From: DSOI01 sp041394885
GTDB lineage: Bacteria; Acidobacteriota; Terriglobia; Bryobacterales; Bryobacteraceae
Assembly: GCA_041394885.1 (NCBI GenBank)
Contig: JAWKHI010000055.1
Span: forward strand, 1-44,891
Reading direction: 5' to 3'
Length of the DNA stretch: 44,891 bases
The position numbers and the translations under genes were made by a program. The notes under the pieces are model-generated. The model saw only the letters and a program-made list of their open reading frames with translations. It was not told the origin of the DNA and searched no databases. This document shows, one piece after another, positions 17,270 to 26,139 of the stretch; within the stretch, counting starts at the first letter, position 1, and every line of letters begins with the position of its first letter.

Positions 17270-18442
17270 ATGCCCGGTTCCCTAATCCATCTCGATTCCC
17301 TTGCCCTGGTTTCGATGAGCGCGTATCTCCTGTTCTGGCTCATCACCGTCGCCGCCTCGCCGGCGAAGGACTTCACCGGTTCCAACCGCACTCAGGCCCT
17401 CCTCATCCTTGCCGGAACCCTTCTCGGCTACGCGTCCGGATCCGTCTGGCTGTTCCTGCTCGGCTGGACCGTCGCCATCGTTCCCGCCATCCTCGCTCCC
17501 ACCCAAGGCTCGAGCGCCGCCCGGGCTGCCCTCATCGCCAGCACCGCCGCCCTCGCACTGGGCGCAGGGCTCACCCTCACCCCGGGACACTCGGCGCGCA
17601 ACGCCGCCTACTTCGCCTTTCTCGCCGCTACGCTCATCCGCAAGGGCATCTTCCCTCTGCACTTCTGGCTGCCCCGCGCCTTCGAAACCCAGAACCTCTC
17701 CCTGCTGAGCCTCAACATCAACGGCCATCTCGGCGCCTACCTTTTGGTCCGCTACGCGCTCACGATGTCTCCGGAAGCCGCCGCCGACACACTGCCGCTG
17801 CTGAATGCCATTACGCTGTTCACCTCCGTATACGCCGCCCTGCTCGCGCTCACTGAGCGCAGCCCGCGGCGCATCCTGGGTCTCCTGTGCGTCAGCCAGG
17901 CCGCCTTCATCCTCGCCGGCCTGGAAAACAGCAACGTGGAAGGCGTCACCGGTGGCCTGGTCCATTGGTGGGTGGTCGCTTTCGCCACCACCGGTATGAT
18001 CACCGTGTACCGGGCGCTCGAAGTCCGGACCACCGAGGTGGCCCAACCGGCCGGATTCCTCGGCTTGGCCATCCATGCTCCTCGCTTGGCCGCATTCTTC
18101 GCCGTCGCCGGCCTCGCCCTCATCGGCCTCCCGGGCACTCTCGGCTTCGCCGCCGAGGATCTGCTGTTTCACGGCACCCTCGAGAGCCACCCACTGCTCG
18201 GCATCGCTCTTCCTCTGGCTACCGCGCTCAACGCCATCACTACCCTCCGGCTCTTCTCGACGCTATTCCTTGGCCGCCGCTCCACGCTCGTCACTCCGAT
18301 TCCGGACGCCCGCCCTGCCCAGCGTTGGGCCCTCGCCGCCTGCGCGGTTCTTCTCGTCGCCGGCGGCCTCGCCCCCGGTCTCCTGGTATCGGCCAGCACG
18401 CCCGCCGCCGTGCGCATCGCCCAACTCATCACCGCGAGGTAG
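17270..18442 (+). CDS. Second antiporter-like membrane subunit next to dabB
   Basis: A 390-aa protein with about 11 hydrophobic helices. It belongs to the proton_antipo_M (NuoM/NuoN/MrpD) superfamily, judged from LIRKGIFPLHFWLPRAFETQ, SLLSLNINGHLGAYLLVRYA and AGLALIGLPGTLGFAAEDL. Lys125 fits the conserved ion-path lysine. The helix that carries the key Glu in NuoL/M and in DabB reads WLFLLGWTVAIVPA here, with Thr67 in its place, so it may not conduct ions in the usual way. It starts two bases after dabB. It could be a DabB2 partner, a structural subunit or a separate antiporter. The family is sure; the role in carbon uptake is inferred from position. Confidence 0.85.
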   Translation: MPGSLIHLDSLALVSMSAYLLFWLITVAASPAKDFTGSNRTQALLILAGTLLGYASGSVWLFLLGWTVAIVPAILAPTQGSSAARAALIASTAALALGAGLTLTPGHSARNAAYFAFLAATLIRKGIFPLHFWLPRAFETQNLSLLSLNINGHLGAYLLVRYALTMSPEAAADTLPLLNAITLFTSVYAALLALTERSPRRILGLLCVSQAAFILAGLENSNVEGVTGGLVHWWVVAFATTGMITVYRALEVRTTEVAQPAGFLGLAIHAPRLAAFFAVAGLALIGLPGTLGFAAEDLLFHGTLESHPLLGIALPLATALNAITTLRLFSTLFLGRRSTLVTPIPDARPAQRWALAACAVLLVAGGLAPGLLVSASTPAAVRIAQLITAR

Positions 18443-18464
18443 CTTCGCTAGACTAGTGCCAGCA

Positions 18465-19808
18465 ATGCTTTTTCCGGAACCAGCGAGGCTCACCGAGAGT
18501 ACGGTTCTTCGCGCGCTGGTGGTCGGATTCGCCCTCGTGGTGATCCTGCTGGGTATCGCCGGACTCGTGGCCGTCAAAGGCGCCCAAGCCATTGAAGACG
18601 ACACCGAGCAGGTGGTGCGTGAACAACTCGTCGTCGCCCGCCTTCTCAACGACGTTCAGGCCGAGCAGAACACCCTCGCCGCCATTCTCCATCAGCTCGC
18701 CCACATGCCCGCCACGCTCGATCGCGCCCAGCTCCTCGCGGATTTGCAATCGGCCGACAACGCCGTCGCGCGCATGGCCGCGAGCGCCGCAGGCACCCCG
18801 GAGGCCGCCCTCTGGCGCGAACTCGAACGCACCGTCCGCGGCTTTTCGGCCGGCGTCCGCGCCACCTTTGACGATGACTCCCACGCCCGGCCCGACGCCG
18901 TCGCCCGCCTCCTCACCCGCCACGACGATGTCGTCCGCGTGGAGCAGGAGTTGCTCGATTCGAGCGAACGCCGCGTCGCGGAAACACAGCACCGCCTCGA
19001 GGCCGAATCCCGCCAGCTCTCCCTCCGCTCCCGCGTCCTGCTCGGATCCTGCTTCGCTCTCGCCCTTTTGTGCGCCGCCCTCACCATCACCTTCGCCCGC
19101 CGCAGTATCCGCCGCATGGAATGGCAGGCCGGCGAACTCAGCCGCGTCTCCTGGCATATGCTCCAAAGTCAGGAAACCGCCGCGCGCCGCTTCTCCCATG
19201 AGCTGCACGACGAACTCGGTCAATCCCTCGCCGCCGTCAAAGCCAACCTCACCTCCACCGGCGCCGCCGATTGGTCCGCCCGCCGCGCCGATTGCATCCA
19301 CTTGGTCGACGGCGCCATCGACAACGTCCGCGAACTGTCCCAACTCCTCCGCCCCGTCATCCTCGATGACTTCGGCCTCGACGCCGGCCTCTCCTGGCTC
19401 ATTGACCGCTTCGGCGAGCGCACCGGACTTCGCACCAACTACCGCTCCTCGTTCCACCACCGCCTGCCCGACGAAACCGAAACCCACCTCTTCCGCCTCA
19501 CTCAGGAAGCCCTTACCAACATCGCCCGCCATTCCGGCGCCACCGAGGTCACCGTTGGGCTCCATCTCAACACCGCGCGCGTCCACCTTTCCATCGCCGA
19601 CAACGGCTGCGGACTCTCCCCCGCCCAATCCAACAACAGCGTCTCGGTCGGCATGACCGGCATGCGCGCACGCGCCGAACAGGTCGGCGGCAGCCTCACC
19701 TTGTCACAACCCCCAGGCGGCGGCCTCCGCATCGACGTCCTTGTCCCCTGGGTCCCCAGGCTCGAACACCATGCAGACCACCAAGAAAACCCGCATCCTG
19801 TTGGCTGA
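18465..19808 (+). CDS. Sensor histidine kinase (4-helix periplasmic sensor, HisKA_3, HATPase)
   Basis: A 447-aa kinase. A membrane helix at about 15-38 is followed by a periplasmic helical bundle (40-185, without HAMP) resembling MCP-type four-helix sensors, then a second membrane helix at about 190-215. The HisKA_3 helix is RRFSHELHDELGQSLAAV with phosphoacceptor His248. The HATPase domain has LFRLTQEALTNIARHSGA and the boxes SIADNGCGL and GMTGMRARAEQVGG. It begins only 22 bases after the DAB subunit gene on the same strand and overlaps its regulator by 38 bases. It may therefore belong to the carbon-uptake operon and sense a related signal, which is inference. Confidence 0.94.
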   Translation: MLFPEPARLTESTVLRALVVGFALVVILLGIAGLVAVKGAQAIEDDTEQVVREQLVVARLLNDVQAEQNTLAAILHQLAHMPATLDRAQLLADLQSADNAVARMAASAAGTPEAALWRELERTVRGFSAGVRATFDDDSHARPDAVARLLTRHDDVVRVEQELLDSSERRVAETQHRLEAESRQLSLRSRVLLGSCFALALLCAALTITFARRSIRRMEWQAGELSRVSWHMLQSQETAARRFSHELHDELGQSLAAVKANLTSTGAADWSARRADCIHLVDGAIDNVRELSQLLRPVILDDFGLDAGLSWLIDRFGERTGLRTNYRSSFHHRLPDETETHLFRLTQEALTNIARHSGATEVTVGLHLNTARVHLSIADNGCGLSPAQSNNSVSVGMTGMRARAEQVGGSLTLSQPPGGGLRIDVLVPWVPRLEHHADHQENPHPVG

Positions 19809-20415
19809 CGATCATGCCGTGGTCCGGCACGGCTTCCGCATGATCCTCGACGCCCAAGACGACCTCGAAGTGGTCGGCGAAGTCGCCAATGGCCGCGAGG
19901 CCGTCCAGGTGGCAACCGAACTCGGGCCCGACGTTGTCGTCATGGACGTCACCATGCCCGAGCTCAACGGCATCGAGGCCACCCGCCGCATCGCCGCCGC
20001 ATCCCCGCGCACCCGCGTCCTCGCCCTATCCATGCACAAGGACGCTGTCTACGTTCGTGAGATCCTGCGCGCCGGCGCCCGCGGCTATCTGCTCAAGGAC
20101 TCCGCCGAGGGTGACTTCCTCTCCGCCGTCCGCGCCGTCGCCCGCGGCGAAGGCTACCTCAGTCCCGCCGTCTCCGATGCCGTGCTCACCGACTACCGCA
20201 AACACGTCACCAATCCCCTGGACCTCCTCACCAGCCGCGAGCGCGAAGTCCTCCAATGGATCGCCGAGGGCAAAACCAACAAAGAAATCGCCACCGCCTT
20301 GAGCCTCAGTGTCTATACTGTTGAGGCACATAGGGGCAAGATCATGGAAAAGTTGAACCTCCACTCCACCGGCGAACTCGTCCGGTTCGCTGTTCGGAAC
20401 GGTTTGATCGACTGA
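19771..20415 (+). CDS. NarL/FixJ-family response regulator
   Basis: A 214-aa regulator. The receiver has LLADDHAVVRHG, the phosphoacceptor Asp59 in VVVMDVTMPELNG, and the switch residues Ser in LALSMHKD and Lys in GYLLKDS. The LuxR-type helix-turn-helix has LTSREREVLQWIAEGKTNKE and YTVEAHRGKIMEKL. The ATG at 19771 (MQTTKKTRILLADD) lies inside the kinase gene. It is the partner of the kinase before it. If it controls the dab operon it would be autoregulatory; no binding site was identified. Confidence 0.94.
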   Translation: MQTTKKTRILLADDHAVVRHGFRMILDAQDDLEVVGEVANGREAVQVATELGPDVVVMDVTMPELNGIEATRRIAAASPRTRVLALSMHKDAVYVREILRAGARGYLLKDSAEGDFLSAVRAVARGEGYLSPAVSDAVLTDYRKHVTNPLDLLTSREREVLQWIAEGKTNKEIATALSLSVYTVEAHRGKIMEKLNLHSTGELVRFAVRNGLID

Positions 20416-20575
20416 TTCTTGCTTGCCGGGCATTTCGGGGCTAAAGACCCCAGGTGTCTCCGCCGATCTCCTTAGTACCAGCCGTTCTCGGCCTCTGCTC
20501 AGGACCATACCCCGGTCCGCCTAAGGACTCCTGCTGATTTGGTTTCTCTTCGTTTGCCTCTACAATCGCTTGTAG

Positions 20576-20809
20576 ATGGCTTCCAGAAGACAACAACCAA
20601 AAGACTATTTCACGGAAACGGAAGCCGCTCGCTCGCTAGGAATTTCTGTCGAAGAGTTCCGCAATCTGGTCCGCCAGCATCTTTCGCCTGACGAGCAGAT
20701 GATGGGAAACATGAGTGAGACGGCATACAAGAAGTCCAACCTCATGCTGCTCAAGCTGCTGACCGGCAGGCCCCTCGAGGTGGAGCAGCCGGCATTCTTC
20801 GGACAATAA
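20576..20809 (+). CDS. Small HTH-like protein
   Basis: A 77-aa protein. The middle, YFTETEAARSLGISVEEFRN, has the form of a MerR/excisionase-type winged helix (TxxEAAxxLGIS), followed by LVRQHLSPDEQMMGNM and a basic segment. It could bind DNA as a regulator, but it is too short for a full MerR protein. No clear ribosome site precedes the ATG, and the start could be slightly off. It is isolated by 160 bases from the regulator upstream and 112 from the permease downstream. Confidence 0.62.
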   Translation: MASRRQQPKDYFTETEAARSLGISVEEFRNLVRQHLSPDEQMMGNMSETAYKKSNLMLLKLLTGRPLEVEQPAFFGQ

Positions 20810-20921
20810 CCAACCTCGGTCAACAATGTCGGGTGGCGGTCCGTGCACCCCGAGGCCAGCCGCGCCTCCAGAATCGCAACCCCCAAGGAAATAATCCTGC
20901 CGTCCGACTCGTCCTTAGGAC

Positions 20922-23444
20922 ATGACTAAGCCGGACATGGCGCCCCAGGCTCGAGAAACCGGCCGCCGGCCCGCCCTCTCGGCCTTCGCCTCCTGGTGGT
21001 TGGACAGCAAGCTCGGCGTCCGCATGCTGTGCAAGCACCCCGGCCTCGCCCTCGTCGAAGTGTTCGGAATCGCGGTGGCCGTCGCCATCGCCACCGGCTC
21101 GTTCAGTGTCATCTATGGCACGTTCCTCAACCCGTCCCTATCCCTCCCCCAAGCCGGCCGCCTCGTTTCCATCGAACTCTGGGACTCCGCGGCGAGCAAA
21201 CCCGAACGGCGCATCCTCCGCGATTTCCACCTCTGGCGAGATGCCCTGCAATCGGTGCGCGAACTCAGCGCCTTCAGGACCACCACGCCCAATTGGATCG
21301 TACCCGGCGCACAGCCGGAAAGCGTCTCGGTGGCATCGATCACCGCCTCCGGATTCTCCGCCGCCCGCGTCCAGCCCCTGATCGGCCGTCTTCTCACCGC
21401 CGCCGACGAACGCGAAGGCGCTCCGTTCGTCATCGTCATCGCCGAAAACGTCTGGCGCAACCGTTTCGCGTCCGACCCGGCGATTCTCGACCGCACCATC
21501 CAACTCGGACGCACAACCCATTCCATCGTCGGCGTGATGCCCGATGGATTCGCGTTCCCGGTCAATCATCGTTTCTGGGTGCCTCTCCGCGCGGGCCGCG
21601 TTCCCCCCGATCCGCTCGCCGGGCCGGAGCTGATGATCTTCGGGCGCCTTGCCCCCGGCGCCACGCTCCAAACCGCGCAGGCCGAACTCTCTGCCATCGG
21701 CCAGCGCGCCGCCTTGGCTCTTCCTGACTTCTACGGCCAGCTCAATCCCCGGGTGATGCCGTACCCGAACCCGTTCGTCGGGCTCCACGGAACCAAAGAC
21801 GTCACCGGACTCCACGTGTTCAACGGCATCGTCTCCATGCTGCTGATCCTGGTCTGCCTCAACGTCGCCATTCTCGTCTATACCCGTACCGCGATGCGGC
21901 AGTCTGAGATCGCACTGCGCACCGCGCTCGGCGCCAGCCGCGGACGTATCGTCGCCCAGCTCTTCGTCGAAGCGCTGGTTCTGTCCGCCGCCGGGGCCGT
22001 GGCCGGAGTCGCCATCTCCGCGCTCGCTCTCCGCCAGGCTGCCGCCGCCACTCTCGGCATCGCGGCCGAACTGCCCTTCTGGGTTTCGTTCAATCTCTCG
22101 CTGGAATCCGTGCTCTACGCCGCGGCGCTCAGCGTCGTCGCCGCCGCCATTGTAGGTGTCGGACCCGCGATTCAGGCCACCGGACGCCGTGTGTACGCCG
22201 GCGCCCGTATCACCTCCGCCGGTTCCGGCATTCGCCTCGGCCGCACCTGGACCATTCTCGTTGTCGCCCAGGTCGCCTTCGCCGTCGCACTCCTGCCCGC
22301 GGCCCTCTTCAACGCCTGGAAAAATCTGCAGGTGGAAACCGTGGATCCCGGATTTGCCGCGGACCGGTTTCTCACCGCGCAGCTCGGGATGGACTCCGAT
22401 CAGCCCACCGGCGCCGCACCACCCGATGTAACCCGCGCGTTCGCGATCCGCCACGCCGAACTCATGCGGCGCATCGAAGCCGATCCCCGCATCTCCGGCG
22501 CGACGTTCGCCATGGCCGTCCCCGGAGACGAACCCGCTGCGGCGATCGAAGCCCAGCAGGCCGCTGCGCTGCCGCCGGGAACATCCGGTTACAGGGTCCG
22601 CTTCAACCGCGTCGATGCCGGCTTCTTCCAGACCCTCGGCGTCCCGATCCTCGCCGGCCGGGGATTTGAACCGGCCGCCGCGTCCGCCAGTAGGGCCGTC
22701 ATCGTCAGCCAATCCCTCGCCCAAACCATCTTCGGTGGAAACGCGCTCGGACGCCGCATCCGCTATGCCGGCGCAGGCGCCGAGGGCGCGGACTCCAACC
22801 CCTGGCACGAAATCGTGGGCATCGTCAAGGACTTCCCCTCTGGCGTCAGCCCCGGAATGAATGACTCGCCACTCCGGCTCTACCACGCCATCGCCGCCGG
22901 CGGCGCGAACCCGGTGAACATCGCGCTTCGCGTGCGCGACGGCGACCCTGCCGCCTTCGGGCGGCGCCTGCCGGAGTTGGCCGCGCGCCTCGATCCCGCT
23001 CTCCATCTCCGCGGCATCGTCCCTATGGAGGATGCGCTCCGTAAGGAACAGTGGCTCAGACGCATGGAAGCCCTCGTGCTCGCGGCCATCGCCTTGAGTG
23101 TCCTGCTGCTGTCATCGGCGGGCGTCTACGCGCTGATGTCGTTCACCGTCTCCCAGCGTCGCAAGGAGATTGGTATCCGCATCGCCCTCGGAGCCGGCCG
23201 CTCGCGCATCCTCACCGGCATCTTCGCGCGCGCGCTCCGGCAGTTGGCCTTTGGCGCCGCTCTGGGCGCACTCGCCGCCGCGGCGCTCGATAAAGCCTCC
23301 GGCGACGATCTCCTTCGGGGCAACGCGTCCATCGTCCTGCCCGCGGTCATGCTCCTGATGATGGCCGTCGGCCTCGCCGCCGCCATGGGCCCCGCCCGTC
23401 GTTGCCTCTCCATCGAGCCCACCGAAGCTCTACGGGAGCAATAA
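20922..23444 (+). CDS. ADOP-type ABC transporter permease (MacB/FtsX, duplicated)
   Basis: An 840-aa permease with two MacB-periplasmic plus FtsX halves in one chain, the acidobacterial duplicated orphan permease form. The start SKLGVRMLCKHPGLALVEVF and the membrane helix ending SFSVIYGTF are diagnostic. FtsX segments occur at about 290-385 (RTAMRQSEIALRTALGASRG) and 715-835 (FTVSQRRKEIGIRIALGAGR), separated by a second periplasmic domain with GFFQTLGVPILAGRGF. No ATPase gene is adjacent, as usual for this family, so its ATP-binding partner and substrate are unknown. Such permeases are often linked to export of peptides or lipoproteins. Full length, no defects seen. Confidence 0.93.
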   Translation: MTKPDMAPQARETGRRPALSAFASWWLDSKLGVRMLCKHPGLALVEVFGIAVAVAIATGSFSVIYGTFLNPSLSLPQAGRLVSIELWDSAASKPERRILRDFHLWRDALQSVRELSAFRTTTPNWIVPGAQPESVSVASITASGFSAARVQPLIGRLLTAADEREGAPFVIVIAENVWRNRFASDPAILDRTIQLGRTTHSIVGVMPDGFAFPVNHRFWVPLRAGRVPPDPLAGPELMIFGRLAPGATLQTAQAELSAIGQRAALALPDFYGQLNPRVMPYPNPFVGLHGTKDVTGLHVFNGIVSMLLILVCLNVAILVYTRTAMRQSEIALRTALGASRGRIVAQLFVEALVLSAAGAVAGVAISALALRQAAAATLGIAAELPFWVSFNLSLESVLYAAALSVVAAAIVGVGPAIQATGRRVYAGARITSAGSGIRLGRTWTILVVAQVAFAVALLPAALFNAWKNLQVETVDPGFAADRFLTAQLGMDSDQPTGAAPPDVTRAFAIRHAELMRRIEADPRISGATFAMAVPGDEPAAAIEAQQAAALPPGTSGYRVRFNRVDAGFFQTLGVPILAGRGFEPAAASASRAVIVSQSLAQTIFGGNALGRRIRYAGAGAEGADSNPWHEIVGIVKDFPSGVSPGMNDSPLRLYHAIAAGGANPVNIALRVRDGDPAAFGRRLPELAARLDPALHLRGIVPMEDALRKEQWLRRMEALVLAAIALSVLLLSSAGVYALMSFTVSQRRKEIGIRIALGAGRSRILTGIFARALRQLAFGAALGALAAAALDKASGDDLLRGNASIVLPAVMLLMMAVGLAAAMGPARRCLSIEPTEALREQ

Positions 23445-23607
23445 CGCGGCCCCCCGGACGCTCTGTATGGGGCGGATCAATCGAGAACCAACTCCGGAGA
23501 TTCTTCAGCTCTGGCCGTATTTGATGCTAGCTTCCGGTTTGACGACTTCTCGCCCAAGTGGGTAGCACGATGGGAGCGCACACCGGCTTTCGTGGGAGAA
23601 TCGAGGC

Positions 23608-23817
23608 GTGCGAAACTACGCTGTTGTGATCCATGAAGACCCTGAGGGCGGCTTTTGGGGAGAGGTTCCCGCTCTTCCGGGATGCTATTCACAGGGCGAA
23701 ACGGTCGAGGAACTTAAGCACAATATCCGCGAAGCAATTGCCGGTGTACTCGAAGTCCTGCGGGAGCAGGGGCAGGAATCGGATTCGACCATCCGGATCC
23801 TGGAAGTAGCAGTTTGA
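23608..23817 (+). CDS. hicB: HicB-family antitoxin
   Basis: A 69-aa protein with the HicB partial RNase-H-like fold: NYAVVIHEDPEGGFWGEVPA, LPGCYSQGETVEELKHNIRE and AIAGVLEVLREQG. It starts at GTG 23608, the only position that gives the usual N-terminus. HicB blocks the mRNA-cutting toxin HicA and often represses its own operon, though this short form has no clear DNA-binding tail. It overlaps the hicA frame by four bases. The paired HicA is frameshifted, so this antitoxin may have no active toxin of its own, but it could act on the second HicA at 26136. Confidence 0.88.
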   Translation: MRNYAVVIHEDPEGGFWGEVPALPGCYSQGETVEELKHNIREAIAGVLEVLREQGQESDSTIRILEVAV

Positions 23818-24010
23818 AAGCGATCACGGGCCTGGAGATGTGCCGGCTGATCGAGGCGAACGGCTGGTCACTTCGACGCATCGAGGGCAGCCACCTATTT
23901 ATTCCAAGGAAGGCGAACGCAAGGTAATTTCGATTCCAGTTCACGGGAACAAGAGCCTGAAACCAGGGCTGGCGATTCGAATTGTGCGCGACGCAGGTGT
24001 CAACGTCTAA
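23814..24010 (+). pseudogene. hicA: HicA-family toxin, frameshifted
   Basis: The frame from TTG 23814 reads KAITGLEMCRLIEANGWSL and then RRIEGSH, a normal HicA start with the catalytic His of the GSH motif, but it soon hits a stop. In the next frame the family continues exactly: IYSKEGERKVISIPVHGNKS then LKPGLAIRIVRDAGV, ending at 24010. The total of 197 bases is one short of 66 codons, so a single missing base near 23895, just after GSH, explains it. Without the second half the dsRBD-like fold is lost and the toxin should be inactive. A sequencing error is the alternative. Confidence 0.85.
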
Positions 24011-24345
24011 AGTCTACTAGTCGGGCGGGTTGCCGCGGGTCACGCTCGCGATCAGCATAGCCGACTATACGGCCGGGTGCTTTCTACCCGGAGCCATTGT
24101 TCGCAGCAGGCCGCATGCAATTGGCCGAACGCCGGCGCACTAGCCCCCAGGCTCAACGCCACCAGCCGAAACATTTCTGAGCCACAATGCGAGTGGGAGA
24201 AAGGGTTCCCTTTTGGTCCATTGCTGGAGGACCCCAAACTGGTACCGCTTGGCACGTTGGGTTGGTCTGCTCTACCCTGTGCGACTTCCCGCGATCATGA
24301 CGTGAAGCTGTCCGATTCGGGTATTATCCGAGAGGGAGGAACTCG
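24011..24345. other. Gap without genes, contains REP-like palindrome
   Basis: No credible coding frame is seen here. The stretch holds one palindrome at 24193-24225 and, at its right end, a GAGGGAGGA ribosome site for the next gene, with TATTAT near 24321 as a possible -10 box. Confidence 0.5.
24193..24225 (+). repeat. REP-like palindrome, copy 1
   Basis: GTGGGAGAAAGGGTTCCCTT is followed by a short tail ending CCATTGC. The inner AAAGGG/CCCTTT arms are perfectly complementary with a 2-base centre. The copy at 26448 has the same arms, orientation and tail. The two copies bracket a 2.2-kb segment holding a broken gene and the second HicAB pair. Confidence 0.55.
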
Positions 24346-25843
24346 ATGCACCTCTTGTGCCTCGTTGCAGCGTTCGGCATGTTCTCTTGGCAAGCGAACG
24401 CCCAGGAGCCTGACCCGAAAGCCGAAGCGCTTAGAAAGCGCCGTCAGACGTACCCCGATCTCTTCAAAGTCGTTGACTTGGCGCACGCAGTCCCATCACA
24501 ATTCTCCGCCGACGCGTTGCTGAAGGTCGCGGCCACCCCCAGTAACCAGGATCGCGAGTGGCGAATCGAGTTGCTGGAGTTGGCGTTTGAGTTTGGGGCT
24601 CGGGCATCTGAGCCAAACCGGCAACGAATTCCAGGATGGCGAATCACAGCGAAGGGGCGGGCCGAAATCCGGAGTGCAGGCTTTGATCAGCGATTGGACC
24701 GGTTGTCCTTACAATCTCGCGCTGTACGCGAGATGATGAAGCTCGACGAAGCGGGCTCTGGAGATGTTCGAACGAGTATCATGGCCTCACCCGCGGAGGC
24801 TCGACTGCCGCGACGCGCTCATCGACAACTTCGACGAGTATTACGAACTTCTCAGCGAGGTTGAGGCATCCGGGTTCCCGGCCGGACAACGCCGAATGGG
24901 ACACCACGTTGACCTCCTGAGCCGCCAGATTAGCCGCATCAGTTCGTCAGTCGAAATTGGCTCGATGGCCAAGGTGCTTTCCTCTTCCACTGTTACGGAC
25001 GACGAACTAGGTTTGCTCGTCGGCCGTCTCAGTGTGGCGTTGGAGCAGACTAACGCGGATGATCGATCATTCTCCAGTGCCTATGGTAAAAACCACCAGG
25101 AGCTTCTAAATCTGACGAATGTCATGCGTACCAGGGGTATTTCCACAGGCGTCATTGTTGCTGCCTATCGGCGCTACCTCGTTCGAAACCTCAAAGGCCC
25201 CCGGTGTATCGACAGTGGAGGAAGCGAACTGTCCTCTGAAGTGCTGAGCACATTCAATCGAGAGCTGGCATCCGATTCCGACTCGAACCTGGCGCCGCTA
25301 GCGGAAGATGACATCAAGCCGAGCGCGACAAGGGGACAGGCAGATCTCGAGCTTTTTGTCGATGACGATGAGTTTGACCGGGTGTGGAAGGAGTACCTTG
25401 ATCTGCTGCTTGGCAAAGGGCACGGACCGCTATTGGCTGCGGGTACCAAACCCCTCACAGACGCACAGAAGAGCGGGATCGAGTGGCAGACTCAATTTGA
25501 TAGCTTTCTTGGCCGGATCGACGAACTCAAGCCGAGGATTGGGGAGTCTGAGCACCAGACCTTCCACCGGAAGGCGACGGCCCTGAATGCCGCTCTTCGG
25601 GTGGCTAGGCGAGGCAGTGACCAAGAGAGGGTCATCCGGCGGTATGTGGCGATTCTGAAGTCATCCAATCTGCAAGAAGAGAACGCCCTGGAATGGTACG
25701 CCGAGGTCAAGAGAGCCGCGAGTTCCGTTCGGGGCTGCGGCCCGGAAGCCAGCAGTATCTTCCTCCGTGAACTTGAGCATTCAGGCGTCGCCGTTCTCGG
25801 GCTCTGCGCGGCCGCGACGAAGTTTCTGCCGGATGCGAACTGA
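24346..25843 (+). pseudogene. Secreted protein of unknown function, split by one frameshift
   Basis: The first frame (24346-24864) begins with a strong ribosome site and a signal peptide (MHLLCLVAAFGMFSWQANAQ) and makes good protein until about 24750. The sense then passes to the next frame, which runs to 25843. Near the junction the chain reads REMMKLDEAG, then ALEMFERVSWPHPRRLDCRD. One extra G in the GGG at 24752-24754 would explain this. Repaired, the product is about 500 aa, exported, mainly helical and acidic, with no domain that I recognise. Its GC content is lower than in the flanking operons and it sits in the toxin-antitoxin island, so it may be acquired. Confidence 0.65.
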
Positions 25844-25918
25844 GATAGATCCACGCTGACGGCGATTGCGACCGTTTTCCGCGCAAGCTTAGCTGGATCG
25901 GATAACAGTGCCGGTTTG

Positions 25919-26139
25919 CTAGGCCGCACCTTGCAAATCGACATACGTCACTGCCGTATGCGGCTCTGGCACAGGCTCACCGTCTTCCCGTAGGCCTTCC
26001 AAATGCAACTCGATCGCTTCTCGAATGTTGCATTCAATCTCGGGAATGGTCCTCCCGGTTGTAATGCAGCCCGGGAGGTCAGGAACGTAGGCCGAGAAAT
26101 TGTGATCTCCTGTTCGATTACAACCGCATACTTCGTCAT
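25919..26139 (-). pseudogene. hicB: HicB-family antitoxin, frameshifted
   Basis: From ATG 26139 the frame gives MTKYAVVIEQ, the proper HicB start. It then slips, and the next frame carries GDHNFSAYVPDLPGCITTGR and IPEIECNIREAIELHLEGLR to the stop at 25919. One missing G (GGG to GG) at the codon pair for Gln-Gly explains the break. The ATG overlaps the hicA stop by four bases (ATGA), the usual hicAB order. As written, only a truncated antitoxin is made, although an ATG at 26146 in the second frame could give a HicB with an altered N-terminus of about nine residues. Confidence 0.82.

Noticed and set aside
20405..20460. Possible terminator GGGGCTAAAGACCCC after the second regulator
   Set aside because: Stem of only four to five pairs and no T run.
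21138..23006. Minus-strand open frame (622 codons) opposite the ADOP permease
   Set aside because: Composition (Gly/Glu/Arg/Asp without hydrophobic core) is that of an antisense shadow.
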